Virus record (IMG/VR): IMGVR_UViG_3300025849_000018
Coordinates: 30,928-94,927 of that record
Origin: a virus
DNA length: 64,000 nt
Direction: 5' to 3' (one strand)
The translations under genes were made by a program, and so were the position numbers. Under the pieces are notes generated by a model. It ran no database searches, had not been told where the DNA came from, and saw only the letters and a list, made by a program, of their open reading frames with translations. Positions 37,904 through 47,615 of the stretch are shown one piece after another (within the stretch, counting starts at the first letter, position 1; each line of letters starts with the position of its first letter).

Positions 37904-40653
37904 GCAGATACACCGATTACACGATAATCATTTATCTTTGGTACAGTCACAGAACTAGTAGACAACATCACGGTTTTAATTACAACTCCTGAATATGTGT
38001 CATAAATCTCACCAGTAGATCCAAAGTAACGCACGATATTTAAATTTTCTTTATTATTAAATGCTGTATTTGGTGTAGTTAACTTATCTATTTTCAAACC
38101 GGCATCAGCAACAATATTGTTATTAGAGACAGGTGTTGATAATGTAATCGCAGTATCGCTGTCAACCGAGGCGATAGAGAATATACCATAGTTCTCATCA
38201 GGAAACAAAGGGTCGTAAATTCGAATCACATCGCCATCTGCTAGATCAGAAGTAAAAGTTGTACCAGCACCATTAACAGTTGAATTGGCCAGTGCAGTAT
38301 TCGCCGTTCCAACTAAAGTTCTATCAGTTGGTGGGAACGAGGGAAATCCAAATTCATATTCACGGAAATCGTCGTATTGATTAGTCACACTAAATTCATT
38401 AGCTGACTTCAGTTCCAACTTCGTCCAAGACTTATCACCGATCGGTTCTGGGTCTTCACTATTTATAATTTTCGCAAAGCACAGAACATCAGTACCAGGT
38501 GGTCTATATGAATTATATATAACGCGAATGTCTTCAGCTGCATTTCCTTCACCAAATGTTAACATTCTTGATATGTGTTTAGAGGCAGAATTACCGTATG
38601 CAGTATGCTCATTGGTAGAATCATTATTAATAACCCACTGTGTTGATGAAATATTAACATCATTGATATTAATCGTGGGTGTCTCAAATGATAACAAGTC
38701 TTGCGGTCCAGTGTATTCAACTTGGAGAGCAATATTAGCAGACTTAGCACCTGAAAGGTTGGCAACTTCCAATGATCTAGATAAAATATACGCAGTATTG
38801 TTGGCAATTAAATTTGATCTGAATAAATCTAGGGTTGCCGGGGCGGTCATTCCATTGGTACTATTGGCGAAACTATATGTTCCCGAGACTTTATAGTTTG
38901 TGGGAAGTTTCATATCCATGCTAGTCGAGAATGCTGAGATAGGCACTTTATCTAAAGAAACAACATTCGCTGAAACACCAGATTCAGTGCCGATAATAGT
39001 ATTGCCAGCCATTATTTTTCGCGTTGAGTTAGCAGTACTTTCAGTCAAATACAACCGACTATTAGAAGCAGCAAAATTTGTTACTTCGGCTGTTGTAGTT
39101 CTAATGTAAGTACCAGCGATGGTGTTCATTACAGGTTCACCAACTTTAACTAATGTGGCACTCTCAAGTCCGCCGCCGGACGCTGTTGGAGAATCTCCGA
39201 TTTGAACCACCTCTACTTTTGTTGGATCACCAGTGTCTATCAGAACAATTACTTCATCGTCAGTCAAAGCAGTGAAGTCGGTGCCTACACCGATTAAATC
39301 TGTCGTGCCTGCGGTGATAGAGACGGTTCCAGTCTGCGCGGTAGCGGAAACATACACAATTTCACCAGCGAAGAATTTTAAACCACCTCCAGTAGGAGCG
39401 GTGATAGTATCGACAGTTAAGAATTCATCTTCATCGTTGTTTATAATAAGATCGATATTGGTTGATACGTCATATTCCGCAGCGTGTATCTCGAACTTTA
39501 GTTCAGTTTTGGGTCGGTTTTTAAAGGCACTGTTTATCTGACTGTTGGGGTCAGAATTACCATATTCAAATAAACCACCCCTATAATCTTTCTTTGCTCC
39601 TGGTGACGCATCGTTAGTACCAAGTGTTCTATCGCCAGATTTACAGTCCCATAGAATGTATCCTGGATCTTCGAGGTCAATCACAATACCATATTGCCGA
39701 CCGGTCTTCAACGAAATCGGATCAGAGAACGCAAAGGTTGTACCAACAGATGCATCTGAAGAAGCAGTAATATTGCCATATTTCATTTTTTTAATTGATT
39801 TCGAATATTGACTTGTTACCACTGGTTGCCCATTGTCAACATCAACCAAAAATATAGTAACTCCTGGACTTTGAATGCCAGATGCATTTGAAATTGCATC
39901 TGGTTTTGCTTTGAAGAACAGTGTAATATCAGAAATATCAACTTCATCAACATTGTCGAGTTTGTTTACATCCAAGTCAAATGTCTGTATAAACTCAAAA
40001 GGTATTTCTTGATAAGTTTGTGCGGGACCCGGGTGAAGATATCCGGGGGATCCGAAGATTACCGGATCAGGGTTGGTTGATAAACCTGAATTTATCGTAA
40101 AGACACCACCACCGGCATCTGTTAGTTCAGATACAGGTAAAACAATCAGATCAGATTTTGGGCTTTCAGTTAAGGATTGTTCAATCTGCGTATACAGACC
40201 TGAACGATTAAAGTTTCCTCTGCGCCACAATCCATGCCAGAAAATTCTCAACTCTAATTCGCCATCGTCATCACTTAAAAAGTCGTCTCCACCCCAACTG
40301 TATCCATACTTGGAGTTTGAAATCAGTCGGCGGTTCGATCCTGTTATTAAGCGATTAACAAAGTTATTATAGTATCTTGAACGCCCCCGAGGGAAACAAA
40401 ACCCTGTGATATCATAATAACTACTTGTTCTGACATTACCAGACTTTGGCGCTACAAAATTTTCATTGGGAACTAATACTTTGTATTTCGTGTTTGCTTT
40501 TAGGTTCTCAAATTCAAACTCTCCATATCCACCCCGGAATCCTTGATTATATCCTCTAAGTTTAAATTCTACGGTGGCATCAGACAGTCCAACACGATTG
40601 GCTAGTGAACTAGGTATATCTAGCAACTTCTCGCCTTTTTTTGTGTTACTCAT
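37900..40653 (-). CDS. Baseplate or virion structural protein, unassigned
   Basis: A 917-residue protein between the DUF4815 protein and the fibre genes, the region of T4 genes 9 to 12. An N-terminal beta domain (GYGEFEFENLKANTKYKVLV) leads into an Arg/Tyr-rich stretch (FCFPRGRSRYYNNFVNRLIT). The middle has a jelly-roll-like domain (FSDPISLKTGRQYGIVIDLE) and the C-terminal half has YGNSASKHISRMLTFGEGNA and REYEFGFPSFPPTDRTLVGT. The last two resemble features of cyanophage baseplate proteins of unknown function. No enzymatic motif is seen. Confidence 0.72.
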   Translation of the reverse strand: MSNTKKGEKLLDIPSSLANRVGLSDATVEFKLRGYNQGFRGGYGEFEFENLKANTKYKVLVPNENFVAPKSGNVRTSSYYDITGFCFPRGRSRYYNNFVNRLITGSNRRLISNSKYGYSWGGDDFLSDDDGELELRIFWHGLWRRGNFNRSGLYTQIEQSLTESPKSDLIVLPVSELTDAGGGVFTINSGLSTNPDPVIFGSPGYLHPGPAQTYQEIPFEFIQTFDLDVNKLDNVDEVDISDITLFFKAKPDAISNASGIQSPGVTIFLVDVDNGQPVVTSQYSKSIKKMKYGNITASSDASVGTTFAFSDPISLKTGRQYGIVIDLEDPGYILWDCKSGDRTLGTNDASPGAKKDYRGGLFEYGNSDPNSQINSAFKNRPKTELKFEIHAAEYDVSTNIDLIINNDEDEFLTVDTITAPTGGGLKFFAGEIVYVSATAQTGTVSITAGTTDLIGVGTDFTALTDDEVIVLIDTGDPTKVEVVQIGDSPTASGGGLESATLVKVGEPVMNTIAGTYIRTTTAEVTNFAASNSRLYLTESTANSTRKIMAGNTIIGTESGVSANVVSLDKVPISAFSTSMDMKLPTNYKVSGTYSFANSTNGMTAPATLDLFRSNLIANNTAYILSRSLEVANLSGAKSANIALQVEYTGPQDLLSFETPTININDVNISSTQWVINNDSTNEHTAYGNSASKHISRMLTFGEGNAAEDIRVIYNSYRPPGTDVLCFAKIINSEDPEPIGDKSWTKLELKSANEFSVTNQYDDFREYEFGFPSFPPTDRTLVGTANTALANSTVNGAGTTFTSDLADGDVIRIYDPLFPDENYGIFSIASVDSDTAITLSTPVSNNNIVADAGLKIDKLTTPNTAFNNKENLNIVRYFGSTGEIYDTYSGVVIKTVMLSTSSVTVPKINDYRVIGVSA

Positions 40654-40666
40654 TCAATTACTTCCT

Positions 40667-43600
40667 TTATTTAAGTGAAAATCTGGCCGTGCTAACGAGG
40701 CCCGAACCAACCATCGATCTATCTAATGAACCACCAGAAGAATAACTAACATCTGTTGTTGATGGTGCTGTTATATTATATCCTGTCAGATCAGGTATTG
40801 TCATGCCACCGAGATTTGTTGGCAGATATGTTGAATTAATTTTCTGAACCGCTTCTTCAATTTTAGTTTTCTGTACAATAGGTATCTGAGTGGTGACGGG
40901 TGGCGGGTCAAAACTCGCACTAGGACTAAACCCGAGTAAATCTTCCCTATTTGTCTTAGGAAGTCCTGTATCAGGTGTCTTGATCGGCACAGGAGTTTTC
41001 ACCGGTCGTATACATATTGGCCAACGGACTGGCCGCGTAGGCGGCTTATAAGTCGGCTGCCATGGGGGTTTGATGACCGGATTACTGGGTGAAGGTGGTC
41101 TATCAGGATTAGTTGCCCAAACGGGTAACTGTATATCATTTAGACAGTCTCTCGGATATGTAATATAGTACTCATGGGCCCACGAAGCTTTCACCACTCT
41201 CACCTTCAAGTATCGACCAGCACTAGCATTATATGGAAAAGTTAGAACACCAATATGTGTGGTCCAATAGTTCTGCACAGCGTCCTTACTCGATTGTGCG
41301 AAGTCTTTGCGACCCGTCCAGTTTGGCGCCCAATGCTTGTTTATGTTATAGTTTGGGTCTTTATTCTGTAGTTGTCGCCTTCTGTCTGGTGTGATATTAG
41401 TAGGAGTTAAAGTCTGACTATTATATATCTCTGTAAATCCAGTTGACGGCGATGACGATTGGAAAATTTCGAATCTATCCTTTCCGCCGTACAAATCAAA
41501 TTCGATCGTAATGTTCATCCCATCAGCATCGGCATTTGAAGACAGTGTAAATGTATTTTCTTCGAATACCGTACCGTTGTTTGCATTCTTTCGGTGATGG
41601 TTTGAAATAAACACCTCGGTATTGCAAACAGTGATCTCCGGCGGCGGAGGATCGATATCAACGATTACCGGTCCATCGGTGATATCATTCTGAGAAATAA
41701 TTTTGCGTCTGTCGGAGGATAATTTTGCTTCGTGTAAAGAGACAAAACTATTTTTTGTATTTTCATCCATATTCAACTTAATATTGTAAGACTCGCTCGC
41801 TGGCAATAATAATCCGCCAAAGAAAGTTGTGTTCTGCTCTGGATGTGCGAGATCAGTAAAACTGGCACTTGTAAAATTATCAACAAAAAATCCAAACTTA
41901 AATCTTTCTAATGTTGAATCAACTGAACTCGGAATAGTCTTGTCTTTTACCTGATCTTCTGTTTCACTTAAATTGACATAATACTCCAGTGTGGCAATTC
42001 TTCGTTCAAGTTTGCCAATCTCTTCCATTGTATATCCGGGTGCCTGATCATCGATTGAAGAGATTTTAGTTGTGTATCGTTGCCTTCTTAGTTTAGCAGA
42101 TGAACCCGCAAGTCCAGTTTCGAGAATGTCAACAATTTCAGTTGACAATGCGCCAGGCAAAGTTGGATATGCAGGTACATTAATTTCATAAAGATTTAAT
42201 TCTGATGCAGTTTTAGTGGGTGTTTTTTTAACATCAGTTAAAACAGTATACGGCCGACTTTGGTCGTCCTTCGCAATCACAATATCTTTTCGGGGATTAT
42301 AAAATACCATTGAACAGAACATATCACTTTCTGGCGCGGGAAACTTTATAGTCCCAGCAAATCGTGATGCATCAACTGCTTTTAATGGGTTTACCGGAGC
42401 GTCTGCGGCCGCGGTATTGGCAGTTACCGTGTTCGATGTGACTGGTCTAAAATCAATCGCTTCTCTTAGATCGTGATAGTTACCAGTGCCGCCAACAAAC
42501 TCTGGAATCTCAAGTGTATTGACATTTGCCGTCAGGTCAGTTAAAGCAACACCATCTTCAACAGTGTATGAACTGACAGTCTTGACACCTTGTCCAGAGT
42601 GTGATGTATAATCAAACTCAACGAGAATAAACTTGTTCTCTAAACTCAGACTTGATCCGTATTTCAAGTGTAAGGATCCGAGATCATAATAGTTTTCAGT
42701 GTGATTTGCGTCAATATAAAACTGATCAGTAACATTCGTATCGGTCTCATCGACAGCAGAAGCAGAACCCAGATAAACATTTCTAAGACGAATGATGTCT
42801 GAATGACCAAGACACCAAGGACCAGACGAACCAGCAGCATTGAGGTCGGTATTTATTTTCACAAAAACATTTCTTACGGCAGTTTTAGCAACAGAGTTGG
42901 TCGATGTTCCGTCAGCGCGTTGATTGTATACTACGGAGACATTTGCAGCTGCCGAGATGTTAATGTCCATATCTACTGTTAAAGTAGAACCGGTCACTGT
43001 CGCAGTAGCATCGGGTCTGCCAGATAATGGTATTGGGACGCCGGTAGGATAACACCGCGTTAGAGCGCCAGTAGAAAGCGTTGAGGTGGGCAAATAATTC
43101 AATACTGTATCACTTACAACTTCCTTGACAAGAACAGTGGTGGCACCAATTTTAATATAATCGCCTGCACTTAGAGTGGTAAGAAAAGCAGACGCGCTGG
43201 CGGTGAGCACCCCTGTTGTTGATGAGACCCAAGTGCCAAGCGAGAGAGTGTCAATAAAATCTTCTTCGGGAGTAATGATCAATTCTCTTTCTTCAACAAA
43301 AGATAACGCGCCACTATAATTCCAAGTCGCGTTGGTGTCTGCCGAAAGTGTGAAGATTCCCGCCGTGCTGGATTCGACATTGGTCGCAGTAGATCGGTAT
43401 TGATAGTCAACATTTGCTACCGACTTGAGAGGATATACTGTATCAAACAACAGAGAGTTTCTGTTTGTTTCTTTCATTACAGCACCGGTACCTGAGGTCG
43501 CGCCTGCCACCGGTTCTAATATCAAATCGCCGATTGCCCCAGCAACGAAGATTGATTTAACATCAAAGAACTTTTTGCCTTGACTCATTTTAACATCAAA

Positions 43601-45445
43601 TAAGTACACGCGATAAATTGCTTCTGGTGTACCTTCAATACCATTCTCGTGTATAATTGAACGAACTCTCGCGTCACCTATTTTGGCGCCGGGAGTAGCA
43701 ATCGCAATATCAATACTGGTACTCAAATAATTTTTAGCAGTACTATGTAACTCTATTTGACTGCCGGTAGTGAAGTTGTGGAATCCAGCAAACTCACTAA
43801 CACGAATATAGTTACCATAATAAATGTCTATATTGGCATTTGCTAATGTTGTTTCCCTAGTTCCCTTCTCTACATTCTCTGAATAGTTTCTAATTGTCTG
43901 AACACGCTTACCATTAATATATGCGTGACCAGGATCAATTACATAAGAGAAGTGTGAGTCGGTGTTGGCGATGGACAGTGTTGAACGAGTTTGTAAGTTA
44001 AATCTATCCAGTACATAGTTACCGGACTCTTCATATGTTCTCCTGGCAAGTTCGTCACCTAACTTGTCATATTGTGTATTTTCTAAAATTGAAAATACAC
44101 GACCCTCGGAGAAATTCACGAGAGGAAGGTATTCTGAATTTCCTTCTGCCTCTTCTTTAGTTTTATTTGTAAGTATCGGCACTAACTGAAGTCTATCAGC
44201 TCCTGGTGCATTTTCATTTAAGAATCCAGCAGAATTATCAAAGAGTGAGGTATCTTGAGAAGAAGTTATAATTGATTCTTGGGTAACATATCCAACCGAC
44301 TCTTGGTCAGGTGAAGTATTATACTTGCTGATAATCAAAGATTGTGCGTCAGTTCTCAGAAAATGTCCTTTCTGATAAATCACACCCTCTGATACAGAAA
44401 CACCATAACCGAATCCTATAGGATTAGTGGCAGAATTAGAAACAGTAACATTTGCTAAAAAGTTATCTGCCGTCAATACCAGTGCAGTAATGGTGCTCGG
44501 TTGATTGTTTTCGGTGGACACTGTAATGTGAGGAACAATCCGATATCCTGTTCCTTTATTTGTCATCGTGACTGTATTGATGCCACCCTCACCGGTGGTG
44601 GTCAGACTTGCGTTCGCACCCTGTCCGACGAAATTAGCTAATACGGAATCTGAAATACCTTTAGCGGTTACAGTAATGTCCTGATTTATTTCAAAATCCC
44701 AATTATCGGTGTTCGCAATCTGTAAGTCGCTGGTGAGTGGTTTGATCCGTAAAGTGACTGCCTGTGTATTGGCGGTTGTGTCAACGGAAATCACGGTCGC
44801 ATTCGCGCCGGTGGAAGATTGAGTAATGATGTCGCCGGCCGCGAACACTACTGAACCAGTCGTATTTGAGAATGTTGTGCCGCCAGTAGTGTTCTGCACT
44901 TCAATTGCGCTTAGAACTACAATACTGTCGGTGTTAGAAAATCCACTCGATCGAGCGACCACTCGTATTTCTTCTATTCGATTGTCGTTGTTATATATTG
45001 TTAAATTTTCGTCAGCAGCAAATGATGCGACATTACCGGCAGTGCCATCATTGAGATAAGTGACATACAAAGTGTTTAAATCTGGATTCTGTAATTCAAA
45101 ACCCGAGACTGTTGAATTGATCTTGGCAATTTTACCAAGCGCATTCTTGGCAAACAATCCTTCATAGTTGGACACCGCAACTGCAAAATTTCGATCGGTA
45201 GTATCTCGTAGTTTAACATACGGAATCTTTTTCTGAAATGAGAATTGACAACCTTCAAGGACTGTTCCTCTCTGTAGAATATGATCTCCAAAAGTTTCTA
45301 TCTGCTGTTGCAACAAAGTCTGTAGTTGGTTTAATTCTCGTACCTGAACAGGGACAGACGGTTGGAACAGTATTTTGTAATAGTCTTTATCTTCTCGATA
45401 ATCATCGAAATAAGGAGTGACTGATAGGTCTGTTTCAATTGACAT
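40667..45445 (-). CDS. DUF4815-containing baseplate protein with proline-rich tail
   Basis: A 1592-residue protein, the largest in the window. The N-terminus has the DUF4815 signature: TPYFDDYREDKDYYKILFQP, then VQVRELNQLQTLLQQQIETFGDHILQRGTV (key part QVRELNQLQTLLQQQIETFG). A C-terminal jelly-roll region (about 1290-1430) with W/Y-rich KVRVVKASWAHEYYITYPRD is followed by about 50 residues of Pro-rich sequence (about 1443-1493, for example PPWQPTYKPPTRPVRWPICI). Position after gp8 matches T4 gene 9/10. A baseplate periphery protein that carries the fibres is likely. Confidence 0.82.
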   Translation of the reverse strand: MSIETDLSVTPYFDDYREDKDYYKILFQPSVPVQVRELNQLQTLLQQQIETFGDHILQRGTVLEGCQFSFQKKIPYVKLRDTTDRNFAVAVSNYEGLFAKNALGKIAKINSTVSGFELQNPDLNTLYVTYLNDGTAGNVASFAADENLTIYNNDNRIEEIRVVARSSGFSNTDSIVVLSAIEVQNTTGGTTFSNTTGSVVFAAGDIITQSSTGANATVISVDTTANTQAVTLRIKPLTSDLQIANTDNWDFEINQDITVTAKGISDSVLANFVGQGANASLTTTGEGGINTVTMTNKGTGYRIVPHITVSTENNQPSTITALVLTADNFLANVTVSNSATNPIGFGYGVSVSEGVIYQKGHFLRTDAQSLIISKYNTSPDQESVGYVTQESIITSSQDTSLFDNSAGFLNENAPGADRLQLVPILTNKTKEEAEGNSEYLPLVNFSEGRVFSILENTQYDKLGDELARRTYEESGNYVLDRFNLQTRSTLSIANTDSHFSYVIDPGHAYINGKRVQTIRNYSENVEKGTRETTLANANIDIYYGNYIRVSEFAGFHNFTTGSQIELHSTAKNYLSTSIDIAIATPGAKIGDARVRSIIHENGIEGTPEAIYRVYLFDVKMSQGKKFFDVKSIFVAGAIGDLILEPVAGATSGTGAVMKETNRNSLLFDTVYPLKSVANVDYQYRSTATNVESSTAGIFTLSADTNATWNYSGALSFVEERELIITPEEDFIDTLSLGTWVSSTTGVLTASASAFLTTLSAGDYIKIGATTVLVKEVVSDTVLNYLPTSTLSTGALTRCYPTGVPIPLSGRPDATATVTGSTLTVDMDINISAAANVSVVYNQRADGTSTNSVAKTAVRNVFVKINTDLNAAGSSGPWCLGHSDIIRLRNVYLGSASAVDETDTNVTDQFYIDANHTENYYDLGSLHLKYGSSLSLENKFILVEFDYTSHSGQGVKTVSSYTVEDGVALTDLTANVNTLEIPEFVGGTGNYHDLREAIDFRPVTSNTVTANTAAADAPVNPLKAVDASRFAGTIKFPAPESDMFCSMVFYNPRKDIVIAKDDQSRPYTVLTDVKKTPTKTASELNLYEINVPAYPTLPGALSTEIVDILETGLAGSSAKLRRQRYTTKISSIDDQAPGYTMEEIGKLERRIATLEYYVNLSETEDQVKDKTIPSSVDSTLERFKFGFFVDNFTSASFTDLAHPEQNTTFFGGLLLPASESYNIKLNMDENTKNSFVSLHEAKLSSDRRKIISQNDITDGPVIVDIDPPPPEITVCNTEVFISNHHRKNANNGTVFEENTFTLSSNADADGMNITIEFDLYGGKDRFEIFQSSSPSTGFTEIYNSQTLTPTNITPDRRRQLQNKDPNYNINKHWAPNWTGRKDFAQSSKDAVQNYWTTHIGVLTFPYNASAGRYLKVRVVKASWAHEYYITYPRDCLNDIQLPVWATNPDRPPSPSNPVIKPPWQPTYKPPTRPVRWPICIRPVKTPVPIKTPDTGLPKTNREDLLGFSPSASFDPPPVTTQIPIVQKTKIEEAVQKINSTYLPTNLGGMTIPDLTGYNITAPSTTDVSYSSGGSLDRSMVGSGLVSTARFSLK

Positions 45446-45448
45446 TCT

Positions 45449-47575
45449 TTAAAACTCCAAAATAATACGGATTTGTTCTGATTGAGTTGATTCTCTTGTA
45501 ACGGATACATCGTTCTGTAGATAGATGATATTGCCGCTCGTTGGATCGATATCACCATCATATTTATAAAACCCACTCTCAAAAATCTCACCAGAAGTGA
45601 CACCAACAATATTGATATTTGTTGCAAGATTGCCCGATAATCTTGTTAAACTCAGCTGAGTTGTGTTTGATGAGTGTACACGAGCTGTCGATATTACAAC
45701 ATTGCTTGAGTTAGTTTGTTTGACTTCTTCATCGTTTGTAAACTCACCTCCGGTGCCCACACAACGAACCATCTGGTTATAAGTTACATAATTAAATGCG
45801 GGAGTTGATCCGCCAATTCTTTCATTCACATCAACGCCTGTGATCGTGGCAGAGGCGAAACTGTTCGCGGCAATAATAAAACCTTCTTTCGAAAAACCTG
45901 GACTGCATTTCTCAAGATACAATCTTGTTGAACTTGAGATAGATTTCACCACACCATTAGCGACCGGTCGGGCAAAGTGTAATCGTGCTGATGTTGAAGT
46001 GAAGTTAACATTAGATGCAACCACGATGTGCGAACTATTGCTGACCGAAGTCACGGTTGAAATAAACTTATTCTCAACAGAGGCACCGACAGTCTCATCA
46101 GATATATATATAAAATCGCCAGTCTGAAAAAACTTTTCAAGATCATTTGTATCAGCTGATGGGGATGTTATAGCAACTGTGCTTATTGATGAATTTACTG
46201 TTACCAAATCATTTAACTCAATTGTCTGAATTTGTCTAACAAGTTCACCGGTTCTGAATATGCCATCTGATCCCGCGCTATTGCTTTCTTTTTCAATATA
46301 AATTTCTACATTAGAATAGAGAGGATCACGGATTAGACCAAATGTGCCAAAAGTATTTTCGGCAGAGAGTGTGTTGCTTTCATCACGAGAAAATAATGAA
46401 GAAAAACATATTGCGGTCGAGTCTAACTCCGATGCAGGATCAAAACCGTGGCCACCTGGAGGTGAAAGTATTGGCCGCACAGTTGCATTTGATGGTGTTA
46501 CTACATCAGCAATACCTTGAAGAACAGATGCAGTTGAGAAAGAATAATTTTTCCCTGGATTTAAGACCTCAACCTTACTTACACTATTAGAGGATAAAGG
46601 ATCGATAATAGCTCTCGCGAAAGCATTCACTGTCTGTTCGCCATTATCTGTCAACAAAACTTGCGGCGATATTTCGTAATGTGTATCCTGTGTTGGGCTT
46701 ATTGAAAATGTGTTAGCGTCTGTAGTATCTACGCCTGCAATTTCTACAAATACACCACTAGTATTTCCGACGGAACTTATAACTTTCTTAAATTGTCCAG
46801 CACCGGTGCCTGAAGTAAGAGTAATAATGGTATTACTATAAAAGTTTTGAGTTGAATTTGTAACGCCAGATAACTTAAATAGTCTCTGATTACCGTCAAT
46901 ATGAATATCACTGGCAGTAAATGTCGTGTCAGTGATATAATTATTATAATTTTTACCGGCCGCATCAACCTTAACCACATTGATTGCCCCAGCAACAGCG
47001 GTATTCTGCACTGATGTGTTTGCAATCATAGGAATATATTCTTGTGAAGAAAACTTATTGAAATCAACCGAAGAGATCGTGTACATGTATTTCCACTGAT
47101 ATCCATCAGAAGTCTCATAGTAGTCATCACCGGCGGCAAAGAGTGCCTCGTCAAATGTGTTGTCCTGAAAGACAGGCTTTACAGTTGATGCTTGACCATT
47201 ATTATTGAATAGACATTTGTATACATGATAGTTACTAACCTCTTGCACTACAACAAAATACTTCTTTGTACCTAATAGAGCATCTTCGTCATCATACATG
47301 TCATATTTTGTATCTGAGGCCCAATCGTATCTTTTAACCATTAGGGTAATATCACTAGGCGTTAACTTTTTACCGAATATCATATTCCTAAAAGTTTCAA
47401 CCGTCAAGTTACGATAACTTTCGTTAGGTTGGGTGACATCATTCTCAGTTACACCAGTGGCCATGTGATCACCGGCAAAGGCATAATATGTTGTGTTTGC
47501 CGGTTCACCAACAGATTCCGCCAATTGTTGCAGAATGAGTGTTTTTATTTCACTGGGTACAATTTTCTTTGCCAT
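45449..47575 (-). CDS. 8: Baseplate wedge protein gp8 (enlarged)
   Basis: A 708-residue protein, about twice T4 gp8 (334). The N-terminal 170 residues carry gp8 features: TTYYAFAGDHMATGVTENDV, MIFGKKLTPSDITLMVKRYD, YHVYKCLFNNNGQASTVKP and DGYQWKYMYTISSVDFNKF. The remainder is a repetitive beta region with FDPASELDSTAICFSSLFSR. It lies between gp7 and the DUF4815 protein, as in the T4 order 7-8-9/10. It forms part of the baseplate wedge. Confidence 0.9.
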   Translation of the reverse strand: MAKKIVPSEIKTLILQQLAESVGEPANTTYYAFAGDHMATGVTENDVTQPNESYRNLTVETFRNMIFGKKLTPSDITLMVKRYDWASDTKYDMYDDEDALLGTKKYFVVVQEVSNYHVYKCLFNNNGQASTVKPVFQDNTFDEALFAAGDDYYETSDGYQWKYMYTISSVDFNKFSSQEYIPMIANTSVQNTAVAGAINVVKVDAAGKNYNNYITDTTFTASDIHIDGNQRLFKLSGVTNSTQNFYSNTIITLTSGTGAGQFKKVISSVGNTSGVFVEIAGVDTTDANTFSISPTQDTHYEISPQVLLTDNGEQTVNAFARAIIDPLSSNSVSKVEVLNPGKNYSFSTASVLQGIADVVTPSNATVRPILSPPGGHGFDPASELDSTAICFSSLFSRDESNTLSAENTFGTFGLIRDPLYSNVEIYIEKESNSAGSDGIFRTGELVRQIQTIELNDLVTVNSSISTVAITSPSADTNDLEKFFQTGDFIYISDETVGASVENKFISTVTSVSNSSHIVVASNVNFTSTSARLHFARPVANGVVKSISSSTRLYLEKCSPGFSKEGFIIAANSFASATITGVDVNERIGGSTPAFNYVTYNQMVRCVGTGGEFTNDEEVKQTNSSNVVISTARVHSSNTTQLSLTRLSGNLATNINIVGVTSGEIFESGFYKYDGDIDPTSGNIIYLQNDVSVTRESTQSEQIRIILEF

Positions 47576-47607
47576 CTTTTATCTCAGTGGTTAAAGGTTC
47601 TATATGT

Positions 47608-47615
47608 TATTTATG
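47608..47615 (-). promoter_or_regulatory. Possible late promoter variant before gp8
   Basis: The minus strand reads CATAAATA, one mismatch from the late consensus, overlapping the gp7 stop and about 35 bases before the gp8 ATG. Confidence 0.33.
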